From Phyto melanocephala (Eukaryota > Arthropoda > Insecta > Diptera > Rhinophoridae): DNA of 64,000 nt. Position numbers and translations under genes: made by a program. Where the stretch lies: the NCBI GenBank assembly GCA_941918925.1, contig OW799237.1:109462515-109526514 (forward strand). Reading direction: 5' to 3'. Under the pieces are notes generated by a model. That model did not search any database. It was not told the origin of the DNA and saw only the letters and a list, made by a program, of their open reading frames with translations. Positions 23,197 through 36,386 of the stretch are shown here, one piece after another; the first letter of the stretch is position 1, and the number at the start of each line of letters is the position of its first letter.

Positions 23197-24540
23197 TAAG
23201 TAAGAATGCTATCGTCTAAGTAATAGCTAGTAATAGCCTTATCGTAGCTTAGCCTAGTTTTTAGATTTAACTTTATTTTGTTTTGCAATATAATTTTCGA
23301 TGCCCTCTTTTTATTATATTTTTATATGGTTATCCGCCATTTTGTTTTGGATGCCATCTTGGATTGAACATTTTTTCATAGTTTACTCTATTTACTAGTC
23401 AAGCCCTTTTATTTAATAGAAATACTATGGGGGTTTGAGAGGACAAAGTCGTGACTACTATGATTGTCTCATATATCCGCCATTTAATCTAGGACACCAT
23501 CTTGGATTTTTTCTATTTCGCAGTTCAACTTATTTCACTGGTTAGACCCTTTTAATTGATACAAATTTTGAGAGAGTGAAAGAGGGTACATATTTAATTA
23601 TTATATTTGAACCATTCATAAACTAATTTTACGCCATTTTGTAGAGGCAGCGTAGTATATTTTGTTAATGAAGCCATTTTATTTGATACGAATATCAACC
23701 CTCTGAATTATCTAGAAGCTGGAAAAAATCGATTTTCGTTTGTAAATTTTTGAAAAGCGTCATGCTTAATTTCAAAACAATTTGTTCGAAATAACTTTCT
23801 AGAATAACGCTAGGAATTTGTTTAAAACTTGATAAATTAAAAAATATATAAGGTCCGCCAAATATTTTTTTTTGAAACAGGGCGCAAAACATTGAGTGTA
23901 GCTTCGGCTGTGTGGCACGTAGCGCCTTCCTGTTTCTCTCTGGACCAAAATCCGCACCAAACAGTGACTCGTTTTGGGTGTATCGGCTTTTCAGTGTATG
24001 CGTGCGGGTTTTTTATGCCCCAAATGCGACAATTTTGCTTGTTTACATACCTGCCAAGATCAAAATGAGTTTCATCTGAAAAGATGATTTTTTTTTGGCA
24101 AAATCGGCATCTTCTGTAAGTCGATCGCAGGCCCACTTTCCCAGCGTTGTTCAAGCGTATGCACAACCATATACGTTCAGCGGAAGGATAAAACTAATTA
24201 TCTGTCTAATCAGACATGAGCTAAGTGTTACCATTTACGAAATAAGGACTAGTTGAAAAAAAAAACTTTAGATGGCGGACCCTTTATATAGATTTTCAAA
24301 TCAAGGTTTCCTTTAACTTTGGTAATAAGTCACCGATATGTCAAAAACTTTTTAAAAATAGCGCTAAATGCAAATATGTCTATAAGTTATCCAAAGTTCT
24401 GAACATGTCAGTTTTGTACTAAAAATTTTAGAACAAACAGAGACAGTCGTGTTAAGTTGCTCATATCTCAAAAAATTATGGGGCGACAGCACTGATTTTC
24501 AATATTAATTAATCCTAGAATATTCCAAAGCTTTTGTTTT
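23197..24540 (+). mobile_element. DINE-1-like repeat interrupted by a mariner
   Basis: AGTAAGAATGCTATCG at the 5' end, then CGCCATTTTGTTTTGGATGC, CGATTTTCGTTTGTAAATTT and CTCATATCTCAAAAAATTAT. The mariner sits at 23851-24284, and the 3' terminus is lost. Confidence 0.65.
23851..24284 (-). mobile_element. Internally deleted DD41D mariner, 434 bp
   Basis: TA at 23849-23850 and 24285-24286. The TIRs start AAGG(G)TCCGCCA. The minus-strand transposase fragment reads KKIIFSDETHFDL, VNKQNCRIWG, EKPIHPKRVTVWCGF, then jumps to QEGATCHTAEATLN and runs into the TIR. Both the N-terminal part and the third-Asp region are missing. It is closely related to the copy at 60060-60572. Confidence 0.85.
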
Positions 24541-25757
24541 TTAATCCAAATTGTGATTTTGTTTTCCTTTGTTTCGAAATTAATTTTTCCCAACCGAGGT
24601 GATAAAGTGTTGAGCATAAATGAGGCATCGTTACTTTCACCCCACACACAATAGTTTTTTTAAGACTTATTGATTATCAAGAGAAGTTTAATGAATTTAA
24701 TAATTTTTATTTTCACTTTATACTTTTTTTTATTTTTTTAAAGTTTTCACAATAATTTCCTTTTTATAACCTCCCCAGCAAAAGTTAGATGTTTCTATCT
24801 TCAGCTTAAACTTACAATCAATTTCATTTTAATGCGATTTTTAATATTGAAGGTTTTTTAATTTTGCGTTAATTGTTGTACGCGCAATGTGATTGAAAAC
24901 TGTAACAAAGTTCTTAAGTATGCTGCATTATTTATACTTTATGGAATAAAATGAAAAATAAAAACTACAGGGTGTTCTTTTCAAAGGTGTAGAATGATCT
25001 CTTGTGAGTTTTATTTACTGCAACTGCGGCGGTATTGTTGATTCACATGTCGATTAAGCTTAAAATAAAGCACATATGTAAAGGAAATGTTGCAAATATT
25101 GCTCACAGTAATATTTTTGAAATAAATCACAGTTTTGTAAAATAATTTTGCACAATTCGCATAAGTTATTCTCTTGCTAGTCTCTTCATAATAAAATGAA
25201 AAAACCTAACTCAGCAAAAATATTAAAAGAGTTGCCAAATTTGACAAGCGTATGACTGTTTAATATCTGTCAGAATATAAAAGCATGAAAAAACACCCTT
25301 TGCAGATATACATATGTATGGATGCACATACACGCATACATACATATTTATATACATTAAACTAAACCGATACATATTTAAGTAGCAGTTAAGTAGCTAC
25401 CAAAAAACAAAAACAAATTAATAATAACAAAAATCACAACATGCACAGGAAAAAAAGAAGTCGGCTTTAAAGTTTATATCCATTCATATGTCTACAAGAG
25501 TGTGTGTGTTGCGTTTAAATAAATAAATAAAAACCGTCATTTATTTCATATTAGTTTTCTTAAATACAGCGCTTAGTTTGAATAAGGTTTGAACTTGCCA
25601 TAAATGTTTGAGTAGGACAGTTTAACATTAAAATTTGTTTTGTAAAAGGTAAAGACAATGGTCTAGTTTATTAAAACTAAGAGTTTTCCATAGAACATCA
25701 GTATTATAAACCCTCTATAAACATTTAATAGTTTTTATTTTTATATTATATTAATTT
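24541..25757. other. No recognisable gene or repeat
   Basis: AT-rich, nothing recognised. Confidence 0.4.
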
Positions 25758-25955
25758 AGTCATTCCGTTTGTAACACAACGAAATGTAAATTTAAAACCC
25801 CATAAAATATACATTATCTGAGTTCTGGTACTATTTTCGGAAGATCTAGACATGTCCGTCTGTCTGTCCGTTCGTTGAAAGCATGATAGAGCTCGCACCG
25901 AAATAAGTCAGGAGGATGAAATTTTGCCGAAATATTTGCAATACATCCGAAATGT
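25758..25955 (-). mobile_element. DINE-1-like fragment (36-kb subtype)
   Basis: ATTCCGTTTGTAACACA, CCCCATAAAATATACATTAT, GTCCGTCTGTCTGTCCGTTC and GTTGAAAGCATGATAGAG match, in inverse order, the 3' part of the copy at 36210-38032. Confidence 0.65.
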
Positions 25956-26238
25956 TTGGTGTTGAATATAAGCTAAATTAGTCTAAAATTAAGAAGAATT
26001 ACAGATTGTAATGCTAGAGTTAGTAATAAAAAATTTGTAAAAAAGGGCTTTCGGTATTTTAGTCGTAAAACCGGTTCGAATAACCGGTTTGTTTTATTTT
26101 TTTTTATCATGAAAATTAAGAAAAAAAACAGACAAATTTTTATTACGTATATTTTTGTATTAAAAAATTAGAAGAACTTAAAAAAATCAGTCTCTGAAAT
26201 TTAAATCATTACATAAAATATACTTTTTAAAACATTAA

Positions 26239-26355
26239 GGGCCGTATTCATAAAAAATATTGTAGGTTTATTAAAGGCTTATTTGACAGATGTTGTAGAG
26301 AAATTTGTCAAATAAGCCTTCAATAAACCTAAAATATTTTTTATGAATACGACCC
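26239..26355. mobile_element. Tourist-like (PIF/Harbinger-type) hairpin MITE, 117 bp
   Basis: Flanked by TAA (26236-26238 and 26356-26358). The ends are GGGCCGTATTCATAAAAAAT and the inverse of GGGTCGTATTCATAAAAAAT. The inverted arms cover nearly the whole element. TAA duplication with a GGGC-type terminus is the usual form of PIF/Harbinger MITEs. Confidence 0.75.
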
Positions 26356-26382
26356 TAACAGTATATCTTTAACGTCATCACG

Positions 26383-26945
26383 CAAGAGTGCTATATTCGG
26401 CAGTGCCTAATTTCCCTTCACCATCATAAATATAGGTAAATGACCTCATCATAGCATAGACTTCATAATTGCGTACATTTTTATTTTCTTTTATTTTCTG
26501 CGCCATCTTCGGTTTTTAATTATTAAATTTTTTATGTGTGTATTAGTATATTTTGCTAGTCAAGTCAATTTATTTGATACTTATATCAACTGTGCCGATT
26601 GTCTAGGAGCTAAAAAAATTTAGGAAAAACACCAAAGTGGTTCTATGATGAAGCAAGTATTTTCCAGTTAGTTTCGAACAGGGGGCAAATTACGGCATTC
26701 GTTCACGATCGAAATTTAACTCTAACAATTGAGTTCGCTGTGCTTTTGGTATAGAGATTCTATTAAGAATTTTAAAATTTCAATAACGTTCGAATGACGT
26801 AATTTGACCCCGGATTTGTAAGTTTTTTTTAGAGAATAATTTTTGAGGCTACGGCTTGCAATTCGGTACCACTAAAAAATATATATTTTTCAAAACAATG
26901 TTTACCTATTACTTTGCTGATTAGTGACTAAATGTTTAAAATTAC
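26383..26945 (+). mobile_element. DINE-1-like repeat, 5' part
   Basis: CAAGAGTGCTATATTCGGCA, CCCTTCACCATCATAAATAT, GCTAGTCAAGTCAATTTATT and TTTACCTATTACTTTGCTGA. The 3' half is missing. Confidence 0.65.
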
Positions 26946-27272
26946 GAACATCTACCCGTCTGCGCTGTCATCTTATGCGATTATACCATCACTTCACATT
27001 ATTTAATAGAACCATGCGCAGTATGAACTATTTACAAAAAAAAAAAACAAAAAAATAATAAAAAATCAAACCAATAAAAAAGCAATCAAAACAACATACA
27101 AAATTATAATAAATTTATGGTTTAAACCGCAAATAGTTTAATGCAGCATAAATACACAAATAAAATAGACACAATGCTACCAATAACAGAAGCAAAATTT
27201 AAAAGATAAAAAACCATGGTGCAATTATTCATATAAATTAATAGACTTCTTAACAAAACAATACCAAAATTA
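26946..27272. other. No recognisable gene or repeat
   Basis: A-rich, nothing recognised. Confidence 0.4.
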
Positions 27273-28222
27273 AACAAGTAAGAGTGCTATATTCGGCCGT
27301 GCCGTATCTGATAATACCCTTCACCATCATGTACATAGGTATAATCCCACATCGGTGCTTAACCTATATTTCATGTTATACGACATTTTTCCTTATTATT
27401 TCCGACGCCATCCTTAATTTTGAATTTTTACGTAGTTAACTGTATTCTACTAGTCAAGCCCTTTAACTTGATACCCATATTGATGGGGTTAAAAAAATTG
27501 TATCCGCCATTTTGTTTTAGACACCATCTTGGATTTTAAATTTTTTAATAATTTACTGTATTCTACTGATCAAGACCTTTCATTTGAGACCCTATATAAA
27601 TTTATTGTCCGCCAGTTTGTAGTGGCTTTATTGCGCTAGTTAAGTCCTTTCAGATGATATCAATATTGACTCTCTCGGTTTTCTAGAAGCTGAAAAAAAT
27701 TGATTTTAGTTTGTAAATTTTTGGAATATATATTTTTAAAAAAAAATTGTTTGCCTATAACTTAACAGATTAGAGCCCGCTTTATCCAAAATTTTGCGCG
27801 AATATCTCAAAAGGCAAATTATATCTACAAACAGTAGCAAGGGTACCTATAAATTATTCTATTGCTGAATAATTTTAATTTTGGTGGTAAAAATATGGGA
27901 AAAAACAGAGGCACTCTTGTTTATTTGCTCATATCTCAGAAAGTTATGGGGCGATTGTACTGAATTCCAATAGCGATTCATTCCCGGATATTTCACAAAG
28001 ATTGATACCATACACAGATCTGAAGAACATATGGTTGCTTCTAAAAGTTGATTTCAACCAACACACGGACAGACGGGCAGACGGTCAGGGCTAAGTCAAC
28101 TCCTCTATTCATAAGCTTTTAGAAAATATATACTCTATGGGGTCGGAAATGAAAATTGTAGAAATTACAAACGGAATGACAAAGCTATATGTACCCTTGT
28201 GCTCCACTGGTGAAGAGTATAA
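27273..28222 (+). mobile_element. DINE-1-like repeat, full length, well preserved
   Basis: AACAAGTAAGAGTGCTATAT to GGTGAAGAGTATAAA, with every family block in order (CCATCATGTACATAGGTATA, CAAGCCCTTTAACTTGATAC, GCTCATATCTCAGAAAGTTA, ACACACGGACAGACGGGCAG, ACAAACGGAATGACAAAG). Confidence 0.78.
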
Positions 28223-28774
28223 ACAGTGATGTCAACTTTGTAAAAACAACTAATTTAGATGGCTGACTTAAATGAAGCAAAAAAATTAACAAAATAGGTT
28301 TAGTGGGTGTATGGGTCAGAAGTATAGGTAAAACAAAAATCATAGACTAAAACTAGTAAAATACAAAAAATTTTCTTATTTAAATTTAAAATGAACTAAG
28401 GGATACACTGAGAGGACTTTAATTTATAACTTTCGACGAATTTAAATAATTTTCAGGGAAAATACATATAATATCATAGAGTGTTTTTTTATCACTTTAA
28501 TTTTAATGCTTTTTAGTATTTTCTTTAACACTTTATGCATTTATCAACTGCTTTTTAAAGAAAATGTTGTGTGTGTGCTTTACCCAGCGTTTACACCTGG
28601 CTTTGCTGTCATGACAATAGCACTAACATATAGCTAAATATATATAAATAGATTGTTAAAAAAGTGATAGATTTGTACTAGTCAAATTAAAATAAGAATA
28701 TTCGGGTAGTTTTTATAACTTTTTTTTTCAGTTTAAATTTCTATTAAAAAAAAACTTGAAAATTTTTGGATAAT
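28223..28774. other. No recognisable gene or repeat
   Basis: AT-rich, nothing recognised. Confidence 0.4.
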
Positions 28775-29653
28775 TAACAAGTAAGAGTGCTATATTCGGT
28801 CGTGCCGAATCTAAAAATGCCCCTCACCATCATGTACATAGGTATAGTTACCACATAGTAGCCATCTTTGATTTTAAATTGTTACATTGCTAAATGTATT
28901 CTAGACAAGCCCTTTCATTTGATAACCATATTGTAGAAGATCAAGGGAGTCCATATGACCAATATATAAATTAAATTTTTGTAGTAGCGGCCATCATGGT
29001 TTATATTTTTTTATAGTATATAGCTAGTCGAGTCCTTTCACTTGATACCCATACTGTCTCTCTCGGTTGTTTAGAAACTGAAAAAATCGATTTTCGTTTG
29101 TAAGTTTTAGGAAAAACACTGAACCAGTTTTATTTTTATGCTAATATCTCAATTAGTTTCAAATTTGTTAGTTTTTCTAAAGAAATTTTAACTACCGCTA
29201 ATAATTTTGTGTCTCTAACTTGTTCAAAAATTATGAAGGAGCTTGAATACTTTGATATATTCAAAAAATATATATAACATTTTTCCAAATAATTTTTGCT
29301 TATAACTTTGCCGATTAGTGATTGATTTGTTCAAAATATCTCTGGAGGCATATTTTTATCTACAAATAATTACAAACATGCCTATAAATTATTCTAGGGC
29401 TGAAAGTTATAAGGTGATTGTGTTGATATATTTCAGATATTTTAATACCGCACAAGGATCTTATCAATATCGGAGGGCTTAAAAAACTGATTTCAACATA
29501 CACACGGACAGACGGACAATTTTTAATCAACTTCCCTATTCAAAAGCTTTTAGAAAATATATGTTTACTTTAGTTTGTCGGAAATGAATATTGTAGAAAT
29601 TTCACACCGAATGACAAACCTATAAATACTCTTGCACTCTCTGTGAAGGGTAT
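28775..29653 (+). mobile_element. DINE-1-like repeat, full length
   Basis: AACAAGTAAGAGTGCTATAT to CTGTGAAGGGTATAAAAAA. The internal blocks are in the normal order, with ACACACGGACAGACGGACAA near the 3' end. Confidence 0.75.
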
Positions 29654-30044
29654 AAAAAAATGTATAAAGTTGACAACACCAATCACACTTCGAATGAGTG
29701 ATTTGTTGGCTACTCTTTGTCTAATTGGATATTTAACATTTCAACTGGTTGGTTGTGGTTTGACAACGACAATTTGCCAACATTTTTTCGTTTTGCTGCA
29801 CACAGATTGTATAATTTTTCATCTAAATTTATTAACCAAACTATAAATTACATCTCAGATATTTATTTTTGCCTTAAATAAGTTAAATTCGAAAACCATG
29901 TTAGAGTTGCCGTTAGTAATTTGCATTAAATTTAAGTCAAAGTATGACAATATTGCAATCTTAATAACAAACATATGTACATACGTATTGATGTATGGAT
30001 GTATTTATGTATGTACCCTGCAGATAAAGAAACTAGTATGATTA

Positions 30045-30320
30045 GAAATATACCAGTCCTTTATAAACTCAGACTAGTTACATATCTGTCTTTCTTTCAT
30101 ACATCACACTATCGATTGTAACACTAAGTTGTTGTAAGACCCAAACTAGTTCATCAGTATATAGTTATATACTAGTTAATATACTAGTTATTGTTAGATA
30201 GTGCTCCTCACTCATACTTAAATGTTGCGATGGTGAGTTTGTTCATTTTTAGTCAATATTACAGGATAGTTACAACTAGTTATATGACTGGTTTAAAACG
30301 TTACTAGTTACTAGTTAAAT
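30045..30320. repeat. Cluster of ACTAGT palindromes
   Basis: At least seven ACTAGTT/TACTAGTT words lie within about 280 bp. The two ends are loosely inverted: ACCAGTCCTTTATAAACTC against GACTGGTTTAAAACGTTAC. Possibly a decayed fold-back element. No coding. Confidence 0.45.
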
Positions 30321-30418
30321 TATAAATTACTTCCCATAATTTTTAATGTCAATTGCAATGATTTGTAAACAAATGCGAATAAACCTTTTGCATTTAATAT
30401 ATTTTTTAATGTATTTAC

Positions 30419-31159
30419 CTACACGCAAAGAAAAACCATGGTTACGACATGATCACGACGGTCATATTATTTTTTCTAAAACAATATTTGGTTGTTGAAA
30501 ACAAGTAATAGTTATTTTTGTTTTATTTCATCATATATTTTGTCACGATAATCAAGCATTTGTTTGAATAGTATCATTTAATGATTACTTTTCGTAAAAA
30601 TTTCAAAATGGTTATCATTTAAAAATAGTATGATGTATAAAAATTAATTTGACAAAAATAACATTATATTCAAAATCATTAAAAATTAAAAATAATCATT
30701 AAATAATAAGTGAGACAACAGTATGATTACAAAATAATCAAGCTATGTTTTTTTTAAATAATAATTTGATTTCAATTGTTCTTCTTCTTCTTGCTGAATA
30801 AATTTTTATTATTTTAAAAGTTTGAGATGTCAAAAAAAGGAACACAAATTTTGAAAAATTAAAGAAAATTTAAAAATAAACGAGAAAATGTAAAAAAATA
30901 TTGGTATAAAAATTTCAATTAAATTGGTAAGTACAATCAATATGTGTATGTTACAGCAAAAGACAATTATTTGCCGTAAAAAAGCAAAGATTGTCGATAT
31001 CAATTGTAGTCATATATATGATTATTGATTGATGCTTAAATTAAACATAATAATGATAACTGGTAACCATTATTATTTTAAACATAATCATACAATTCAA
31101 TCATAGTATGTTGCTCTTCGATTATGGTTACCACAACCATATTTTTTCTTTGCGTGTAG
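30419..31159. mobile_element. 741-bp TIR element (non-autonomous, class unclear)
   Basis: Terminal inverted repeats CTACACGCAAAGAAAAA at both ends, followed inward by ATGGTT and related words on both sides. The interior is AT-rich with many AATCATT/ATGATT words and no open frame. No clear target duplication was found. Confidence 0.65.
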
Positions 31160-31311
31160 ACATATTAAAAAAAAAAAAAAAAAAATAGGAGATTTTAACA
31201 GCGAACAGCTCACATTAGCCATTACTACCTTTTGCAAACATAAACTTTACAAGTAAGTTGTAATTATGACGTATTTATTTATAAGGTGGTGTTGACAGCC
31301 CTGATGTTGAT

Positions 31312-32270
31312 TTTTTATACCCTTGACCAAGGGTAAATAGATACTGATCTGTATGTGATATATATCTTTTAAAAACATCAAAGAATGAATCGCTATTCAC
31401 AACCGGTACAATACTCCATAACTTTCTGAGATATGAGCAAGTAAATACAACTGCCTCTGTTTTTCTCATATTAATACTATTAAGCTTTATATTTTTCAGC
31501 TCTAGGAAAATTTATAGACACATTTGCTACTATTCACAAATATTATATGACTCTAAGGATATTCGTAAAAATTATTTACTAACCGGCAAAGATATAAGCA
31601 AAGATATATTTTATAAATATACCTATCAAGTTACTTCAGCTACTAATTAATTTTTTGTACACGCTTAACACACCAAAATACAAGACTTGGTCTGGAAAAT
31701 TATTGCTGAGAAAAACTGACAAATTTGTTGTAAAATAACAGAGATATAAGCACAGAATTACATCTATTTCGGTGATTTTTCTTAAATTTAAAAATTTACA
31801 AACAAAAACCGATCAGGTTTTGGAAAACAAAGAAGCGACATGGGTACTAAAAGAGAGGGCTTGACTAACAGAACATAACACACTTTAAATGGTTGTAAAA
31901 TCTATGATCGCCAACAATACAAAATGTCGTACAGTAAAATTCACATATGAGTCGAATCTAAAATTTAACAATGTACTCTCTTTAACCACCTCAATATTGA
32001 TATCAATTAATAAACGTGCTTGAAATAATACAGTTCAAATCTAATATGTCTTCCGAAATAAAATGGCGGATATATGGGTCTAATAAAGCCTTTCCTTTGC
32101 AACCCCCAAATTATAAATATCACATGAAACGGCTTGACCAGTAGAATACAGTAAATTTTGAAAAAATTTAAATCCGAAATGGCGGATAGTTTATTTCTTA
32201 ACCCAATTAACATGGGCATCAAATGAAAGGGCATGAAAAATAAATATTGAAACTGAAATCTAGGTTCAGC
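31312..32270 (-). mobile_element. DINE-1-like repeat, minus orientation, 5' end lost
   Basis: TTATACCCTTGACCAAGGGT at the inverse 3' end. It continues through CTTTCTGAGATATGAGCAAG, CGAAATAAAATGGCGGATAT and CATCAAATGAAAGGGCATGA. The family ATATTCGGC start is not found. Confidence 0.65.
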
Positions 32271-32303
32271 CACATACATATGTCAAACTCCATATAAATA
32301 TGC

Positions 32304-32522
32304 CAAGGCATATGTATTTATTCTTCAGGTAATCGCAGTTCGAAGAGAATATTTTTGTTTACGTTTTTTATATATGAAGTTTGACGTTTGATATGAAATA
32401 AATGAGAAAAAAGAGAAAATTTTATTTTTATCTATTGACTCTGACAGCTGAGGTTTGAAATAAGTGAAGAAACAAATAATCAGCTGACAAATCAATAATA
32501 CCTGATGTATAAATTTGCCTTG
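32304..32522. mobile_element. Short repeat of the CAAGGC-terminus family
   Basis: Begins CAAGGCATATG and ends AAATTTGCCTTG, so its ends are loosely inverted. The inside contains TGAAGTTTGACGTTTGA and AATCAGCTGACAAATC. The same sequence, carrying a DINE-1-like insertion, is at about 53865-54679. Confidence 0.55.
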
Positions 32523-33169
32523 TAAATAAGTATGTATTTAAATGAAAGACTAAAATTCTCTCTAAATTACGATCACATTGTGAAAGCATTGTTACACGAA
32601 AAAATTTTGATAAACTTCAATTTATTAAATAATTTTAGTCAATATTTTCTATAAAATGCAATTACTGTCAATATAATGTCATCATTAAACCCCTTCTGAC
32701 TTTTTTATAATTGGGCAATTAATTTAATCATTGAACTCAGGTGTTCCAACAGGCATTTTTATTTTTTTTTTTAAATATTTTACAATCATGTATGAGTTTG
32801 CATATTTGAAAGTAATCAATATTCCATATCAGCAAAAAAAAAAGAACAATTTTTTATTTAACAATGAAAATCCGCTAGACATTAGGACAATGTTTCCCAA
32901 ACAGAGATCTTTTTACTCACGGGGACAGGAATGCAAAAATAAATCAGCTTATTGTCTTAGTGTAAACATTTTTCTAAGAAAATTTAAAAAAATTTAAATG
33001 CCGCACTACTCTTCTCCAAAAGTTTTAAGTGAGAAATATTGCTAATTAAAAGTTTTACATTTTCCATTCGTTTAAATATTAATCATCAAACGGAATTGCG
33101 ATTGTAAAAGCGGAAATAATACGGACCATAATTAAATCGACAACAGCAAATTAAATTTTTTACATGGTA
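32523..33169. other. No recognisable gene or repeat
   Basis: AT-rich, nothing recognised. Confidence 0.4.
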
Positions 33170-34412
33170 AAATGTATTTTACAAATCAAGCCCTTTCATT
33201 TGATTGCCATATTGATGGGGTTAAAAAAAAATTATCCGCCATTTTTATTTTGGACGCAACCTTGGATTTTACACTCTTTGATAGATTTCTGTTTTTAACT
33301 GGTAATGCGCTTACATTTTATGACATATTGCTGGATTTGACGGGGACAAATACGTAATGCCATATTTGACCCAAATATCCGCCATTTTATTTAGCCTGCC
33401 ATGGTGGATTTTAACATTTTCATAATTCACTTCATTCTACTTTCATTTAATACCACTATTGGGGTTGTTGAAAGGGAGAGTTTTTTTTAAATACTAGATT
33501 TAACGCATACTTATATACATTTATTGTACGCCATTTTTGATTTTAATTTTTTTTTATAGTATATCATATTCTGCTAGTCGAGACCTTTCATATACCCATG
33601 TTAAACCTCTGGGTTGTTCAAAAGCTGCAAAGATTTGATTTTCGTTTGTAAGTTTTAGGAAAAATGCCGAAGGAGTTGTATGATTGTGCTTATATCTGCG
33701 TTAGTTTCAAACCAATTTCTTAGTTTTTCCCATAAATAATTTTTCAGGCCAGGACTTACAATTTAGTGTTACTACGGGCTCAAAATTTATTTAGGAGCTT
33801 TCTGTAAAATTGTTTGTCAGTTGTTCGTATTTTCGAGGAGAAGGTTTTTACGGAAGAAAATTTTTGGAAACCCCTCCGGAAAAGTCGGAAAATTAGAAAT
33901 ATCGAAAATCGAGTTTTTGTATGAAGTTTTGTGTGAAATTATTCCTTAATAGCTTTTTATATGAAAAAATTAACAGTTCTCAGCCAAAATCCGATAGATG
34001 ACGTTATACGCAAGGCCAATTACTAGAAGTCTGTGGGATCAATCTCGGATTTCCCTGTTTTTCGCATGGTCAGCTGTACGTTGCATGTTCGCGTGTTGGG
34101 AAACCGTCTTCGTTATGTGTTTTTGCGCCGGAAAACAAATCGAAAAACATCGTTCATCAAATCGCTCTCTACTGATTCCATTCAAATAAATCACATTGAA
34201 AATTTAAGTATTTGTGTTGTATTATTAATCCGAAGTTTGTCTGAAGGCTTTAAATTGAGGTGAGGCGAACTTTTTCAACAAACATGTGAATATTGCTTAA
34301 TCGATTCTCCTATTTATGAGCTATCAGAAAATATTTAATTTATGAGTAGGGTGGGAAATAAATATTACAGAAATTACAAACGGAGTGACAAAGCTATATG
34401 CATGCACTGGCA
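33170..34412 (+). mobile_element. DINE-1-like repeat, 5' truncated, with an unexplained internal stretch
   Basis: AAGCCCTTTCATTTGATTGC, GATTTTCGTTTGTAAGTTTT, then at 34290 TTAATCGATTCTCCTATTTA and ACAAACGGAGTGACAAAGC. About 33820-34265 matches no other copy in the window. Confidence 0.6.
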
Positions 34413-35871
34413 TTTGACAAATTTATGTAATTACAAAAATTCGATCAATTACCAAACAAGGAATGGCTACTCGAAACTAATTTTTAAATTTTTTTTTTTT
34501 TTTTGGTTTTCTCTATTGGTTTTTTTTTAATTTTTAAAAATGGTCCACATGTCAAGACATGTAGGAATCTCTGCTCAAGGTATCCAAGCATAAGTGGTTT
34601 TACAACTCACATGAAAAACCAAAAAAATTTAATAAAAAAAATTTTAAAATTGCAAATAAAATACTTGATGATTGATTGACTGAAGAATTATTTTTTTTTA
34701 AACAAATGTTGTAATACGGTTCATGCGTAGGAATATCTTCAACTGTTGTCCTAACTTTGGCACCAGAGTACATAATTTAGTGTGAATTAACTTTGAGTTC
34801 AAATGATTTAATTAATATAAAGCTTGTTTATAAATGGAATAAGGAAATCACAATAGACTAGTGGTCATGAACAGGACGAAATTGTAATAGTCGTTAATAT
34901 CCTTGATGTCTGTGTTGGGCGAAACAAGGCATGCATAGTGAGCTACTAGCAAAATGGAATCTGTATTAATTTTCTGTGACGCCACATGCTTTATTAGCAT
35001 TCTTGGTTTCATCTATTTTGGATTTTGTTGAAACCTAAACATATATTATTCACAGTTTGTTTGCCGGCTTTGCTTGTGCTCAAACATATGTAGGTATGTG
35101 TGTTATGTATATAACAATGGCAACCTTAACCCCTCTTAATTTTTAAAAGAGTTAAGCAAAAATATATATTTTTTAACTTTCTGCCCTCCATCACCATACA
35201 AAATTAAAGCACGCAAAGTTTTACACTCGTCCTTAAGCGGTTTGTCCTTGAAAGTGGTGTCTTCCATAAGTATATCTCAAAAAATTTCTTTTTTTTTTTG
35301 TTTCAAGAATAAAGATTACATTATTGCACCAACAAAAAACTGCTGCAAAATGGTATGTTTTTTTTTACCAAAAATCTTAAAACAGTAGGAATGTAGTTTT
35401 TATATGAATTGAGGACATCAATAACTTTTCTCCGACAAACCATTTTGGATTTTTTAAATATTGTTCTTATCTGCATACATTTCAGACATTGCCATTTAGC
35501 AAATGTATTTGATTTAGTTTATTTCACATTGAGTACAAATTCAAAGTGACAGCAAACAAAAGTAATTTATGGAATAACATAAATTTGACTATTTTATTGA
35601 ATAATTGAAGATTATTTATTATCGATATTTTGCACTTGTACAAGTATTTATCAGTCAGTAGATTAACAGATTAGTGTGCCTTTCACTATATGTGCGATAG
35701 CGAGCGACATTTAGAAGGACATACATATATTTTCAAGATTTATGTATTGTGCACTACTTATGTAAATCTATATGATAGCAACTACCACAGACAGTTTGTA
35801 TCAGTATGATTTTCATATAAAATAGGGTTTTAAGTTTCACAAATTATTTAATAATAAAAATAAATCTAAAA
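34413..35871. other. No recognisable gene or repeat
   Basis: AT-rich, nothing recognised. Confidence 0.4.
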
Positions 35872-36070
35872 TGTAAAGGTGCTTTATTATAACCTTTACC
35901 ATCATGACATATGCAGTTAGTTATGTCATAACTAAAATACTAAACCTTCTCGTAGCTAAGCCTAGATTTCAGATTTAATGTTTTACAGCAGTTTGTCTTA
36001 TACGGCATCTTGGATTTTGTTTATTATTAACTCTAGTCACTAGTATTAGTCAAGCTCTTATAATTGATAA
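35872..36070 (+). mobile_element. DINE-1-like 5' fragment
   Basis: GTGCTTTATTATAACCTTTA, then CGTAGCTAAGCCTAGATTTC and GGCATCTTGGATTTTG, then a break. Confidence 0.5.
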
Positions 36071-36386
36071 CCTAGAATGAAAAAAACAAAAGTTTAAAAT
36101 TTAATAAAAAAAACTAGCTTTCTGAAGTGTGACGTCACACCAGCAAACATGTGATTGATATTACATGTAAAAATTGTAAAAAAGTGAACAAAATATTAAA
36201 ATAAATAATAAACAAGTAAGAGCACTATATTCGGCTGTGCCGAATCTTTTATACCCACCACCAATTTTGTGTACATTTAAAGCACAATATTTATTATTGT
36301 GTTAATCGCTATGGAATAATCTCTTTATAATAAAATATGTATCACTTTCTTTGTAGAGGGTGGTTAAATTTTAGGGGCCTATGTTA

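Noticed and set aside
32731..32997. 88-codon plus open frame
   Set aside because: Low complexity A/T-rich reading with no recognised domain or splice support.
34013..34263. Overlapping 60-76-codon frames near 34.1 kb as a host exon
   Set aside because: No domain match and no continuing exon; left only as unexplained sequence.
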